Notes: generated from the letters alone by a model not told the origin. 64,000 nt of DNA from Marinobacterium mangrovicola (GCF_004339595.1 NZ_SMFU01000007.1:1548658-1612657); one strand, 5' to 3'; positions 32,638-40,769 are shown, counted from the first letter of the stretch. Program-made: numbers and translations.

Positions 32638-32665
32638 TTGACAATCACGCTTCAAACCTTATAGT
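32638..32665 (+). promoter_or_regulatory. Sigma-70 promoter of gltA
   Basis: A perfect -35 TTGACA (32638-32643), a 16-base spacer and -10 TATAGT (32660-32665), about 100 bases upstream of the gltA start. It is the best sigma-70 match I saw in the window. Confidence 0.7.
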
Positions 32666-32764
32666 GGTTGCACTCTTTCAGGGGCCTCAGACGATCCTGA
32701 ACCCCCGAATTTAAGCGGCTGACAACAAGTCGCAGCTATTACAACCGAATGATAGGAGCCTCGA

Positions 32765-34045
32765 ATGGCTGACAAAAAAGCACGTTTGACAGTCGATGGT
32801 CTGGAAGATGCAATTGAGCTTCCCGTTTATAGCGGTACAGAAGGCCCGGACGTTATCGACGTACGCCCTCTGACCGGTCAGGGACTTTTCACCTACGATC
32901 CGGGCTTCGTTTCAACGGCAGCCTGTGAGTCCAAACTGACCTACATCGACGGCGGCAACGGCATCCTGCTTCACGGTGGTTACCCGATCGAGCAACTGGC
33001 ACAGAACGCGGACTACCTCGAAGTTTGCTACCTGCTACTTAACGGTGAACTGCCCACCCCGGAGCAGAAAGAAACCTTCGTGAACACGGTGACTAATCAC
33101 ACCATGATTCACGAGCAGATGAGCCACTTCTTCAACGGCTTCCGTCGCGACGCGCATCCAATGGCCATCATGTGTGGCGTTGTCGGCGCACTGTCAGCCT
33201 TCTATCACGACTCCCTGGATATCAACGATCCGCATCACCGCGAGGTCTGCGCTTATCGTCTGATCGCGAAAATGCCAACACTGGCAGCCATGTGCTACAA
33301 GTACTCCATCGGCCAGCCGTTCATCTTCCCGCGTAACGAGATGAGCTATGCCGAAAACTTCCTGCACATGATGTTCAGCACCCCCTGCGGCGAGTACGAA
33401 GTCAGCCCGACTCTGGCCAAAGCGATGGACAAGATCTTCATCCTCCACGCTGACCACGAGCAGAACGCTTCTACTTCAACGGTTCGTCTGGCGGGCTCTT
33501 CAGGCGCCAACCCGTTCGCCTGTATCGCCGCAGGTATTGCAGCACTCTGGGGACCGGCTCACGGCGGTGCTAACGAAGCCGTACTGGTGATGCTGAACGA
33601 AATCGGCGATGAATCACGCATCCCCGAGTTCATTGAGCGTGCCAAAGATCCGAACGATCCGTTCCGTCTGATGGGCTTCGGTCACCGCGTATACCGTAAC
33701 TTCGACCCGCGCGCCAAAGTCATGGCAAAAACCGCAGATGAAGTTCTTTCTGAGTTGGGTATCGAAAACGATCCGCTGCTGAAGATCGCCAAGCGTCTTG
33801 AGCAGATCGCTCTGGAAGACGAATACTTCGTTAAGCGCAAGCTGTACCCGAACGTCGACTTCTACTCAGGCATCATCCTGAAAGCGATCGGCATTCCGAC
33901 CAACATGTTCACTGTGATCTTCGCCCTGTCCCGTACCATCGGCTGGATCTCCCACTGGAATGAATTCCATTCCAGCCCGAACAAAATCGGTCGTCCGCGT
34001 CAGCTTTACACCGGCCCGCAACAGCGCGATTACCCGACGAAGTAA
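32765..34045 (+). CDS. gltA: Citrate synthase (type I, hexameric-type)
   Basis: Condenses acetyl-CoA and oxaloacetate, entry of the TCA cycle. The 426-residue protein has the N-terminal extension of NADH-regulated Gram-negative enzymes, catalytic His in [15 protein letters not shown] and the catalytic Asp in [11 protein letters not shown] at 32765 is preceded by AGGAG. It is divergent from sdhCDAB and ends in its own terminator. Confidence 0.97.
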   Translation: MADKKARLTVDGLEDAIELPVYSGTEGPDVIDVRPLTGQGLFTYDPGFVSTAACESKLTYIDGGNGILLHGGYPIEQLAQNADYLEVCYLLLNGELPTPEQKETFVNTVTNHTMIHEQMSHFFNGFRRDAHPMAIMCGVVGALSAFYHDSLDINDPHHREVCAYRLIAKMPTLAAMCYKYSIGQPFIFPRNEMSYAENFLHMMFSTPCGEYEVSPTLAKAMDKIFILHADHEQNASTSTVRLAGSSGANPFACIAAGIAALWGPAHGGANEAVLVMLNEIGDESRIPEFIERAKDPNDPFRLMGFGHRVYRNFDPRAKVMAKTADEVLSELGIENDPLLKIAKRLEQIALEDEYFVKRKLYPNVDFYSGIILKAIGIPTNMFTVIFALSRTIGWISHWNEFHSSPNKIGRPRQLYTGPQQRDYPTK

Positions 34046-34062
34046 GTCTTACTTCGCAACTG

Positions 34063-34090
34063 AAACAGCCCGCCAAGTGCGGGCTGTTTT
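34063..34090 (+). terminator. Terminator of gltA
   Basis: Stem AAACAGCCCGC/GCGGGCTGTTT with a five-base loop, followed by T residues, 18 bases after the gltA stop. Confidence 0.85.
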
Positions 34091-34207
34091 ATTTCTGGAA
34101 CACTGAAATCCCATCGTTTTCAGCATCAGGAGATGAAAGCCTCTGATTTCAACAGTCACTCACCGTCTGAGCGACCTCCTAATAGCCACTCAAAAACGTC
34201 GAATATC

Positions 34208-35389
34208 CTAATCCGCCTGACTGTGCCTTCTCCGCTTTCTCTCCCACCTCTGCCAATTGGCATTAACAGGATAGAGCAGCTGCCCGATCACCGATCGCGG
34301 CAAGGGTGTCGTCGTGCCATAAAACGCTGGCCAGAGATCCTTAGGCATATGGTAGGTGCCAAACAGACGGTCAAAAAGGACCGTATGAGCGCCATAGTTG
34401 GTATCGAGTGCAGGCTCCTCGGAGCTGTGGTGCCAGTGATGAAACTGCGGCGTCACCAGGAGATACTTGATAGGGCCGAAAGGGATCGCCACATTGCAGT
34501 GGATCAACACCGCCTGCAAAGCTGCAAACACCACATAGATGTTTAGTGCAGCCTCATCTGCCCCAAGCAGGTAAAGCGGCACCATCACCAGCGCACGTTC
34601 CGAGAACACCTGCACAAAATGGCCCCGGGAGCCTGCCAGCCAATCGATATTCTCAACCGAATGATGCACAGCATGAATCGGCCATAACAGCTGCACCTCA
34701 TGGTAAAGGCGGTGCTCCCAATACAGCACGAAATCCGCGCACAGGACAATCACAACCACCTGCAGCAACACAGGCGTCGCTCTCACAGCTTCCTGCACAG
34801 ACGGACTTAGCGCCCAGTCAAAGTGACTGGCCTGATAGTTAGCAAAAATCAGGATGGCGGAAATCGCCAGATGATTAAAACAGAAATAGAAGAGATCGAC
34901 TGACCACTCCGGCCGCAGAATCAGCTGGTCGCTGTACTTAGGGAACAGCTTCTCCAGCGTCATAAAGATCAGCGTCGATCCAAGAAACGCCAGTACCAAC
35001 CAATCGACACCCAGTGATAACTCCCTGGGTTCTACATCTCCTACCGGCACGCTGTAACCGCCCAGGGCAAACGCCACGAGCGTCAACCCGACACCTATCA
35101 ACCCCAGCTTTTTATAAGCCGCCCGATTCAGGACAAACGTCAGCATGCCGAACAGCAGAGACGCATACATACCGTACTTGAGGACGTGCTGAAGTTGCTC
35201 GCCATCATAGGCTTTTCGTAAATCGGTGGTAGTGAGATATGAGGGGTAAAGATAAGCCAGAACAGAAAGCACACTGAGCACACCCAGGGTGACAGAGAGA
35301 TAAGCGCTGATACGCCCCTCCCCTAATCGAAACTCTTGAGCAGGGTCTTTCATCACCTCTCGGGGCCGATATTCGTAACCGCTATCCAT
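34208..35389 (-). CDS. Sterol desaturase/fatty acid hydroxylase family membrane protein
   Basis: A 393-residue integral membrane protein. Four hydrophobic segments fill about 25-140, unlike minimal family members; the C-terminal half holds the di-iron histidine boxes HRLYH, HAVHHS and HHWHHS. Family members hydroxylate or desaturate sterols, carotenoids, fatty acids or alkylglycerols; the substrate is not readable here. The start is uncertain: ATG at 35389 is used, while ATG at 35353 (MKDPAQEF) and a longer frame to 35470 are alternatives. It is convergent with gltA and stands alone. Confidence 0.8.
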   Translation of the reverse strand: MDSGYEYRPREVMKDPAQEFRLGEGRISAYLSVTLGVLSVLSVLAYLYPSYLTTTDLRKAYDGEQLQHVLKYGMYASLLFGMLTFVLNRAAYKKLGLIGVGLTLVAFALGGYSVPVGDVEPRELSLGVDWLVLAFLGSTLIFMTLEKLFPKYSDQLILRPEWSVDLFYFCFNHLAISAILIFANYQASHFDWALSPSVQEAVRATPVLLQVVVIVLCADFVLYWEHRLYHEVQLLWPIHAVHHSVENIDWLAGSRGHFVQVFSERALVMVPLYLLGADEAALNIYVVFAALQAVLIHCNVAIPFGPIKYLLVTPQFHHWHHSSEEPALDTNYGAHTVLFDRLFGTYHMPKDLWPAFYGTTTPLPRSVIGQLLYPVNANWQRWERKRRRHSQAD

Positions 35390-35562
35390 AATTGTTACTG
35401 ATCCATTAATAAAGCTGTGTTCGGCCGCAAAGGAAAAGCGCGTCGCTCGGCCACATTCCATCAAGCGCAATTACAGAGCGCTGTATCGACGGCGAGTGTA
35501 ACTCACTACTTAATTAAACTGGAGCCGATCACTACTGAACTCAAACTCAAAGACTGTCCGAT

Positions 35563-35757
35563 ATGAACAGGATAGATGCTCTCATTGATGGCTTGCGCCG
35601 CAATGAACCCGGTCTCTTTAACGGCCTGGCACCTCCCTCAACACGTTATGAGTGGGTTGTGAAGGTTCTGGATGATGCGCAAAGTTCTGCGTCCACTTTC
35701 GCCACTCAGATCCAGTGTTGCCGCCGGGCGGCACTAGAAGAGGGACTATCTCTTTGA
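35563..35757 (+). CDS. Hypothetical 64-residue protein
   Basis: An open frame of 64 residues starting MNRIDALIDGLRR, with a predicted amphipathic N-terminal helix and an odd CC pair near residue 52. I do not recognise it. There is no good ribosome site before the ATG, and it could be a gene remnant or a chance frame. A hairpin with arms GTCTCC/GGAGAC followed by TTTT lies 80-110 bases downstream. Confidence 0.3.
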   Translation: MNRIDALIDGLRRNEPGLFNGLAPPSTRYEWVVKVLDDAQSSASTFATQIQCCRRAALEEGLSL

Positions 35758-35920
35758 CGATATAGAATCCAATGCCGGATTTTCCAGGTCCGGGTAGTGC
35801 GTAGTTTTCTTTGCCTAGTCAGTGATAAAAAAGACTAAGAGTCTCCGGGGAATAGAAAATGGAGACTTTTCCCAAAACGGCGGATTGTGTGACGGCTCCA
35901 GTCTCAAACTGCACCCATGA

Positions 35921-35946
35921 AAAGGCCGCCCGATAGGCGGCCCTTT
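35921..35946 (-). terminator. Terminator of the first DUF2383 gene
   Basis: Stem GGCCGCC/GGCGGCC with a short loop, followed by UUUU on the minus strand, 12 bases beyond the stop of the DUF2383 gene. Confidence 0.85.
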
Positions 35947-35958
35947 TCGTACTGTTTG

Positions 35959-36411
35959 TCAGATGCGATCGAGGCGGGTCTGTTTCAACGCCTTAAGCTG
36001 ATCATGACTGAGCTGAATGGTAGCGAGATGGTTGGCTAACTCCTGAGCAACTCTCCTGCTCTCCACCTTGTGAGTGCTAAGCTTGAAGTCGTTGAGTGCG
36101 CTGGCCTCTAACGTTTCAAGGTCGGCAATATATCGCTGGTCACCGTTCTCCGCCAGGCGCGCGCGAAGCTCCGTATAGAACTGCTTCATCCGCCCAGTCA
36201 AAGTACCGCTTACATCCGGTTCGTGACCAAGCTCTTGAAGCTTGTGTGCCAACGCTTCAGCTATCGTTTCTCGTGTGCTTGCCATCTCTCGAAACAGTAA
36301 GCGCAGCTCACTGTCCTCAACCTCGCGAGCGGCCGTCTCATAAAACCGCGCGCCATCAACACAAGCAGCAATCAGCTCATTCACCACCTGACTGTCGCGT
36401 GCTTCCACCAT
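35959..36411 (-). CDS. DUF2383/PA2169-family four-helix-bundle protein, copy 1
   Basis: A 150-residue soluble, all-helical protein (start MVEARDSQVVNELIAACVDG) of the PA2169/DUF2383 type, related in fold to ferritin-like bundles. The N-terminal LNELI.C.DG and the FREMA segment are family features; a set of Glu residues (YETAAREVEDSE) could bind metal, but this is not established. It is a paralogue of 38998-39456 and about a third identical by eye. No strong ribosome site is seen. Its promoter is of sigma-54 type about 190 bases upstream, so it has a long leader that may encode a 33-residue peptide. Confidence 0.8.
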   Translation of the reverse strand: MVEARDSQVVNELIAACVDGARFYETAAREVEDSELRLLFREMASTRETIAEALAHKLQELGHEPDVSGTLTGRMKQFYTELRARLAENGDQRYIADLETLEASALNDFKLSTHKVESRRVAQELANHLATIQLSHDQLKALKQTRLDRI

Positions 36412-36456
36412 GTTTGAACCTTTTCAACACCAGCAGCCAAGCTGCTTCAGCTTGAT

Positions 36457-36558
36457 TCAGCGACGCGCCACAACTGGAACCCGAGGGTTCTCCTCATCCT
36501 GCACGCTCTCTCTCTGAATCGTATTCATTGCCCCGCCACACAGGATACCGATGATCAT
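36457..36558 (-). CDS. Possible 33-residue leader peptide
   Basis: A short frame MIIGILCGGAMNTIQRESVQ... of 33 residues between the sigma-54 promoter and the DUF2383 gene, with GGGAG 12 bases upstream of the ATG. The first half is hydrophobic, the rest charged. It could be a true microprotein, a leader peptide or chance. Confidence 0.3.
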   Translation of the reverse strand: MIIGILCGGAMNTIQRESVQDEENPRVPVVARR

Positions 36559-36602
36559 TGCAGCAGTATCTGCTCCCTGTACGGAACACTCCCTATCCCC
36601 CC

Positions 36603-36620
36603 TAGCCAATCTTGTGCCAC
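36603..36620 (-). promoter_or_regulatory. Sigma-54 promoter of the first DUF2383 gene
   Basis: Minus-strand sequence GTGGCACAAGATTGGCTAG has GG (-24) and GC (-12) exactly ten bases apart and matches TTGGCAC-N4-TTGCT well. It lies about 190 bases upstream of the DUF2383 start and 70-110 bases downstream of the 22-bp-spaced repeat pair. Confidence 0.72.
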
Positions 36621-36690
36621 TTATTCGGCATTCATAATCAACAAGTTATGGCGAAGAACCACCCAAGATCGGATATTTGCCAAATTCGGT

Positions 36691-36725
36691 CTGAAAATTT
36701 TACAAGTTCCGCCTGAAACTCTTAC
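36691..36725 (-). repeat. Enhancer-like direct repeat pair, 22-bp spacing
   Basis: Two 13-mers GTAAGAGTTTCAG and GTAAAATTTTCAG (minus strand) start exactly 22 bp apart; the full adjacent 22-mers agree at 17 positions. They sit upstream of a sigma-54 promoter as activator binding sites do. Confidence 0.65.
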
Positions 36726-36766
36726 AACCATTCGTATAAACGCTTCGACACGCTGCTCAGTAGCGC

Positions 36767-36928
36767 TCAAAAAGTCAGTACGGGGCTATCAACCTGACTA
36801 CTCGTCGGAGGTGCCGCCTGCTGGTCGGCTACAGATGCATATTCATTTTTGTCCATGACGCATCCAGAGATAAACATGAATAGACCACTGACACATGCCG
36901 CTATCGAGAAGGCTTTAATCCGTTTCAT
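36767..36928 (-). CDS. Small 53-residue lipoprotein
   Basis: A 53-residue frame starting MKRIKAFSIAACVSG with a lipobox FISGC at about 19-23, so a mature lipidated peptide of about 31 residues is expected. The tail is polar (DQQAAPPTSSQVDSP). A very good ribosome site, AGGAAGCGAAGG, precedes the ATG. It lies 70 bases downstream of the 61-residue membrane protein gene on the same strand, and probably shares its sigma-54 promoter. I do not recognise a family. Confidence 0.7.
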   Translation of the reverse strand: MKRIKAFSIAACVSGLFMFISGCVMDKNEYASVADQQAAPPTSSQVDSPVLTF

Positions 36929-36998
36929 CCTTCGCTTCCTTTTCTGCTCACATTGCTATCGTAAAAATGATTTCTTAAGAACCCGCTGCCCCTTAGAG

Positions 36999-37184
36999 TC
37001 AGTTCGGCTCCGGCACCCAGAGTCGACGCCCGATATGGGCAATGACGGAAAAAGCCATCACCAAAACAGCAATCTGGAGTGGGATGTCACTGATGCTGCC
37101 AAGCGAAGAATCCGAACCAAAGACCAGTTCAACGACATACAGAATCAATGCGATAACAAAACTTACTGTACCTATTCCAAGCAT
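36999..37184 (-). CDS. Small 61-residue inner-membrane protein
   Basis: A 61-residue protein with two membrane segments (about 3-22 and 36-52) and a basic C-terminus (IGRRLWVPEPN). A consensus AAAGGAGGAG lies before the ATG at 37184. No family is recognised; it is similar in size and style to YtjA/DUF1328-like stress peptides. It is preceded by a near-perfect sigma-54 promoter and probably forms an operon with the 53-residue lipoprotein. Confidence 0.7.
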   Translation of the reverse strand: MLGIGTVSFVIALILYVVELVFGSDSSLGSISDIPLQIAVLVMAFSVIAHIGRRLWVPEPN

Positions 37185-37211
37185 GGGTAACTCCTCCTTT
37201 TAGCTAGAGTC

Positions 37212-37228
37212 AGCAAGCCTCATGCCAA
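37212..37228 (-). promoter_or_regulatory. Sigma-54 promoter of the 61-residue membrane protein gene
   Basis: Minus-strand TTTGGCATGAGGCTTGCTG has GG and GC ten bases apart and matches the TGGCAY-N5-TTGCT consensus at almost every position. It lies 30-45 bases upstream of the ATG. Confidence 0.82.
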
Positions 37229-37312
37229 ACCATAAATGCTTGTTTTTATTGGATTAAATTGCAGATATCTAACACAGACCCAAGATTACATCGGTAAGAA
37301 TGAAAAACTGTC

Positions 37313-37325
37313 GTGAATTTTTTAC
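37313..37325 (-). repeat. Enhancer-like element, single copy
   Basis: GTAAAAAATTCAC on the minus strand, about 90 bp upstream of the -24 element. It fits the 13-bp consensus GTAARANNTTCAN of the neighbouring sigma-54 promoters. No second copy at 22 bp was found here. Confidence 0.55.
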
Positions 37326-37433
37326 AGCACAGACTGGCGTGCCCAGAAAGGATTGTTCACAGAGGAGTGCTCAGGATAGAGAAGCAAGGGGAGACTGCGC
37401 AGGCCTTGGCAGCCTGCGCGAATGGAAGTTGGG

Positions 37434-38801
37434 TTATTCTTCGTCCTGACCAGCAGCACCCTGACCACTACCCGCCTCTTCAGCTTCGTAACGTTCAAGC
37501 TTGTTGTAGAGGGTTTTGACGCTGATCCCGAGCTGTTCAGCGGCCAGTGTTTTATTCTGCTCGCAGGCATCGAGCGTCGCGAGAATCAGAGCCTTTTCCG
37601 CCTCTTTTAACGAGATACCCGGACGAATAAGGTTCGGATCGATTTTTTGTCGCTCCGTCAGCGACGGCAGTTCCGCCAGCGTAATATCATCGATCGCCAG
37701 TATATGCGCACGCTCAACGCAGTGTTTCAGCTCACGCACATTGCCGGGCCAGTCAAATTTACCGATCGCATCCAGCGCTTCATCGGTAAACGCCTTGCTG
37801 GTCTCCGTCGCCTTGTTGCGATAAGCAAGAAAGTGCTTGGCCAGCTCAATGACATCACTACCGCGTTTCCTCAACGGCGGTAGCTGAATCGGGAAATGCG
37901 CCAGACGGAAATAGAGATCCTCACGCAGGTAACCCTCTTCTATCGCTTCGGAGGGAATGCGGTTAGTAGCTGCCACCACACGTACTTGGGTCAGCATCAC
38001 CTTGTCGCTGCCAAGACGGGTGAACTCTCCTGTTTCCAGCACGCGCAAGAGTTTGCTCTGCAGTGCCAGAGGCATCTCGGTGATCTCATCGAGAAACAGC
38101 GTTCCATCGCCACCCTGTTCAAAGAAACCCACATGATCGGCCACTGCACCGGTAAACGCCCCTTTCTTATGACCAAACAGCTCACTTTCAACCAGTTCGG
38201 CCGTCAAAGCTGCACAGTTAATGGCGATAAACGGTTTGTTGGCACGCGGGCTCTGCTGATGGATCGTACGAGCGGCCAGCTCTTTGCCGCTGCCACTCTC
38301 ACCGATCAGCAACACGTTTGCATCTGTCTGGCTGACACGACGAATCAGACGATACAGCCGCCGCATCGCTGCGGAGGAACCAAGCAGCAGACCAAACTGA
38401 TCGAGATTCGAGGTTAAGGGGGCTTCAGCATGACTCGCCTTCTCTTCACGAATCTCAACATAGAAGTCGCCAATAACCTCTTTGAAATGCTTGTCATCGA
38501 TCGGGGTGCGGAAATGATACGCCACCCCCTGACTCATCATCTTGTCAAGCCAGGGGTTAGGAACGCCATTACTCACCAGCATCCACTCCGCATCCTCGTG
38601 CAGCGGGTGTTCGAGATAGAGCCTATACTGCTCTTCATCAAACTGATAAGGCGCGAAAATCACCACATCACCTTGGGGCGGCGTTGTCAGATCCGCCGCC
38701 ATTTCGGCAGACTGCGCTACTCTGAAACCCGACTCATCAAGCATGGGCAAAATCTGCTCCGCTAAGGCAATATCCTCGGATATCAGGTGGAGTCTTGGCA
38801 T
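37434..38801 (-). CDS. Sigma-54-dependent activator with degenerate receiver domain
   Basis: A 455-residue enhancer-binding protein. The N-terminal ~115 residues fold like a response-regulator receiver (LHLISED), but the phosphoacceptor position reads VVIFAPYQ in place of an Asp, and the conserved Lys-Pro reads FRTP, so phosphorylation is unlikely. The AAA+ domain (about 130-370) has Walker A GESGSGKE, the sigma-54 contact loop GAFTGA and Walker B GTLFLDEI. A Fis-type helix-turn-helix (AAEQLGISVKTLYNKLERY) is near 425-445. The start is ATG at 38801; an upstream extension to 38837 is possible. No sensor kinase adjoins it. It lies inside the set of sigma-54 promoters it probably controls. Confidence 0.9.
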   Translation of the reverse strand: MPRLHLISEDIALAEQILPMLDESGFRVAQSAEMAADLTTPPQGDVVIFAPYQFDEEQYRLYLEHPLHEDAEWMLVSNGVPNPWLDKMMSQGVAYHFRTPIDDKHFKEVIGDFYVEIREEKASHAEAPLTSNLDQFGLLLGSSAAMRRLYRLIRRVSQTDANVLLIGESGSGKELAARTIHQQSPRANKPFIAINCAALTAELVESELFGHKKGAFTGAVADHVGFFEQGGDGTLFLDEITEMPLALQSKLLRVLETGEFTRLGSDKVMLTQVRVVAATNRIPSEAIEEGYLREDLYFRLAHFPIQLPPLRKRGSDVIELAKHFLAYRNKATETSKAFTDEALDAIGKFDWPGNVRELKHCVERAHILAIDDITLAELPSLTERQKIDPNLIRPGISLKEAEKALILATLDACEQNKTLAAEQLGISVKTLYNKLERYEAEEAGSGQGAAGQDEE

Positions 38802-38829
38802 AGGTGGGTATTCCGGCAGGTTTAGAGTA

Positions 38830-38864
38830 GTCGCCAAGGAAGGCGACCTCGACAGTGAACTATA
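38830..38864 (-). promoter_or_regulatory. Extended -10 promoter and leader hairpin of the activator gene
   Basis: On the minus strand an extended -10 TGGTATAGT (TATAGT at 38859-38864) precedes the activator gene by about 60 bases, without a clear -35 or sigma-54 motif. In the leader a perfect inverted repeat GTCGCC/GGCGAC (38830-38835, 38842-38847) forms a six-bp hairpin upstream of the start codon. So the activator seems to be made by sigma-70. Confidence 0.42.
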
Positions 38865-38943
38865 CCACTCTTAACAACGATTTATAGCAATAGCTGTGAC
38901 AAAACCGTTTCGACGAAGTTCGGCACAAAATACAACCTGAACA

Positions 38944-38970
38944 TAAAAAAACCGGGGCTGATGCCCCGGT
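38944..38970 (-). terminator. Terminator of the BON-DUF2383 operon
   Basis: Eight-bp stem ACCGGGGC/GCCCCGGT with a four-base loop and a U run on the minus strand, about 27 bases beyond the DUF2383 stop. Confidence 0.85.
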
Positions 38971-38997
38971 TAAACGCTGAGTACTGTTGAGAGGGTT

Positions 38998-39456
38998 TTA
39001 TCGCCTCTGACGTCCCTCAATCTCCTCCCTGATCAGATGCATTCGATCATGCATTACCTGAATTGAGGCCAGATGTCTCGCCAGCTCCTGGGCGAGCCGC
39101 GTGTTTTGCACGCTACTGATACTCTGGCGAAAGTTATACAAGGCATGGGCCTCGCGATGCTCGAGCTCAGAGACATACCTGACATCACTGTCCCGAGACA
39201 ATCTGGCTTCCAGCTCGGCGTAGAGACGCCTCATCCTTTGAGAGAGGGCCGTACCGTCACGACCCTCTCCCTCTGCGCCAGCCAGTTTGTCGCTAAGTGC
39301 TTCAGCGATCTGGCGGCGACTATCTGCCATCTCCCAGAACAGCGAGCGTAACTCGCTGTTCTCGACAGCCTTGGCAGCGTGGCGATAAAAGCATTCTCCG
39401 TCATGGCACACAGCAATCAACTCATTTAAAAGATCGCTATCCTGTGTACCTGACAT
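38998..39456 (-). CDS. DUF2383/PA2169-family four-helix-bundle protein, copy 2
   Basis: A 152-residue helical protein starting MSGTQDSDLLNELIAVCHDG, paralogous to the gene at 35959-36411: both share LNELI.C.DG.-FY..AA, the LF.EMA block and a C-terminal RR/R-L-AQELA.HLA.IQ. The EREEI-type C-terminus is basic. Metal or stress roles are suggested for the family without firm function. It begins 15 bases after the BON-domain gene on the same strand, so both probably come from the sigma-54 promoter upstream of the BON gene. Confidence 0.8.
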   Translation of the reverse strand: MSGTQDSDLLNELIAVCHDGECFYRHAAKAVENSELRSLFWEMADSRRQIAEALSDKLAGAEGEGRDGTALSQRMRRLYAELEARLSRDSDVRYVSELEHREAHALYNFRQSISSVQNTRLAQELARHLASIQVMHDRMHLIREEIEGRQRR

Positions 39457-39471
39457 AAGATCGCCTCCGGC

Positions 39472-40038
39472 TTAGTTCACCACCTTAAGGTCATCTTCCA
39501 CGTCTCGGACGCGGTCATAACCCTGTGCGATCTCCAATGCCAGATCATGCGCGGCATTGCTTGGCACCTGACCGGTCAGTGTCACGACACCGGCCTCGGA
39601 TTCGATATCTATATCGCTGCCATCCAAACCATCGGACGTGGCGTAACGCATTTTGAGTCCGGCCTGAATGGTCAGGTCGTTGACATCACTGGCGAACTGC
39701 TCGGCAACGTTGGGCTCATCGGATGCCCCTGTCTCACTCTCGACCGTCAGTTCGTTGTTGACGTCAGTGATCCCGTCGATATTCGCCGCAATCTGACCAG
39801 CCAACTCTTTTTCTGTCTCATTACTGACCTGACCACTCAAGGTGACAACGGTCTTATCGACATCGGTATCAATTTTGAAGTTATTCAGTTCAGTGTTAAG
39901 CATCAGGGCTGTTTCCAGTTTACCATCCAGCCAGGCATCTTTTGATTGACCTTCCCAGTCGTTCATATCAGCCATTGCAACCGGTGCGGCCAGAATTGAA
40001 GCTGTCGCCAAGGCCAGAGTTGTCTTTTTGATCTTCAT
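39472..40038 (-). CDS. Periplasmic BON-domain protein, OsmY-like
   Basis: A 188-residue protein with a cleavable signal peptide (about 1-23, ending VAMA) and two BON domains (about 35-100 and 115-186). Each ends with a V-x-L-x-G-x-V turn (VVTLSGQV, VVTLTGQV). OsmY/BON proteins bind envelope lipids and are made in stress and stationary phase. Strong AAGGAGG lies before the ATG. It is the first gene of the pair with DUF2383 copy 2, driven by a sigma-54 promoter. Confidence 0.88.
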   Translation of the reverse strand: MKIKKTTLALATASILAAPVAMADMNDWEGQSKDAWLDGKLETALMLNTELNNFKIDTDVDKTVVTLSGQVSNETEKELAGQIAANIDGITDVNNELTVESETGASDEPNVAEQFASDVNDLTIQAGLKMRYATSDGLDGSDIDIESEAGVVTLTGQVPSNAAHDLALEIAQGYDRVRDVEDDLKVVN

Positions 40039-40078
40039 GCTATCCTCCTTGGATATATCATTTGGTCCCGATGTATAA

Positions 40079-40095
40079 AGCCAATATCATGCCAA
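40079..40095 (-). promoter_or_regulatory. Sigma-54 promoter of the BON gene
   Basis: Minus-strand ATTGGCATGATATTGGCTTT has GG and GC ten bases apart. It lies about 45 bases upstream of the BON start and about 80 bp downstream of the repeat pair. Confidence 0.75.
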
Positions 40096-40168
40096 TAATT
40101 CAAAACCCCTAAAATTGGGGCTTAGAGCTAAAATATAATTTAAAAAATCAAGAATCCCTTATAAAACA

Positions 40169-40203
40169 GTGAAACTCTTACTTATTACCCATGTACTTTT
40201 TAC
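40169..40203 (-). repeat. Enhancer-like direct repeat pair, 22-bp spacing
   Basis: GTAAAAAGTACAT (40191-40203) and GTAAGAGTTTCAC (40169-40181) on the minus strand start exactly 22 bp apart, about 75-110 bp upstream of the BON-gene -24 element. Confidence 0.62.
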
Positions 40204-40230
40204 ATTAAAAATTCAATTAGTAGCAGGCAC

Positions 40231-40257
40231 AAAAAAGCCCACACTGAGTGGGCTTTT
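40231..40257 (-). terminator. Terminator of the DUF1328-lipoprotein pair
   Basis: Stem AAAAGCCCAC/GTGGGCTTTT with a five-base loop, with U residues on the minus strand, just after the lipoprotein stop. Confidence 0.85.
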
Positions 40258-40275
40258 AACAAGGAAGAATAGGAT

Positions 40276-40473
40276 TTAACAGTCGGTATCGTCTGCTCCC
40301 ACGCCTTCCTTGAACTCTTCACAGCTATCTTCAATAGCGTTACCAGTGTCAGTTGCCACCTCATCGATCTTGGCACCTGCTTTCTCTGCCGGCCCCTCAG
40401 GTTCACTGCATGCGCTCAGCATCAGGACGGAAACCAGGGTCACCAGGGGCATTGCAATCCATTTTTTCATCAT
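40276..40473 (-). CDS. Small 65-residue lipoprotein
   Basis: A 65-residue protein with a lipoprotein signal (lipobox LMLSAC at about 18-23), then an acidic mature part (PEGPAEKAGAKIDEVATD) predicted as one helix, ending with cysteines at GADDTDC. It resembles small entericidin-like or YtxH-like stress lipoproteins without a firm family. The start at 40473 (MMKKW) has GGAG just upstream. It lies 62 bases after the DUF1328 gene and probably shares its sigma-54 promoter. Confidence 0.68.
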   Translation of the reverse strand: MMKKWIAMPLVTLVSVLMLSACSEPEGPAEKAGAKIDEVATDTGNAIEDSCEEFKEGVGADDTDC

Positions 40474-40535
40474 TTTCTCCATCGATCTTGTGTATCGTAT
40501 TCAAAAATTGTGAATAGCCTTGCAGAATATACGGT

Positions 40536-40712
40536 TTATATTCGTGGGCCACGACCGCGTGTTAAATGAACAAAGACACTGATAACAAGGAACACCAGAA
40601 ATACGAAAAATAGTATTTTTGCTATTCCGGCTGCAGCTCCGGCGATACCACCAAACCCTAAAACGCCGGCGATCAGCGCGATAATAAAAAATACAACAGC
40701 CCAGCTAAGCAT
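40536..40712 (-). CDS. DUF1328/YtjA-family small membrane protein
   Basis: A 58-residue inner-membrane peptide with two hydrophobic segments, beginning [20 protein letters not shown] and with [14 protein letters not shown], the signature of DUF1328 (YtjA). The ATG at 40712 has GATGGAGGG upstream; the longer frame to 40757 adds no family sequence. Function is unknown, with reported stress-linked expression. It is preceded by a sigma-54 promoter and followed by the 65-residue lipoprotein. Confidence 0.88.
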   Translation of the reverse strand: MLSWAVVFFIIALIAGVLGFGGIAGAAAGIAKILFFVFLVFLVISVFVHLTRGRGPRI

Positions 40713-40752
40713 AACGTTCCCTCCATCCTTAAATTTCTCTCGATATTTATAA

Positions 40753-40769
40753 AGCACCTATCATGCCAA
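40753..40769 (-). promoter_or_regulatory. Sigma-54 promoter of the DUF1328 gene
   Basis: Minus-strand GTTGGCATGATAGGTGCTTT has GG and GC ten bases apart. It lies about 45-55 bases upstream of the ATG at 40712. Confidence 0.78.

Noticed and set aside
36684-36727. Possible CRISPR-like repeats (adjacent 22-mers)
   Set aside because: Only two units with no spacer between them; the same element recurs before other sigma-54 promoters, which fits enhancer sites.
36849-37190. A 113-codon plus-strand frame
   Set aside because: It is antisense to the 61-residue membrane protein and the lipoprotein genes, which have much better ribosome sites.
40107-40121. Hairpin CCCC/GGGG upstream of the BON promoter as a terminator
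   Set aside because: The stem is only four bp, and a better terminator for the upstream genes lies at 40231-40257.
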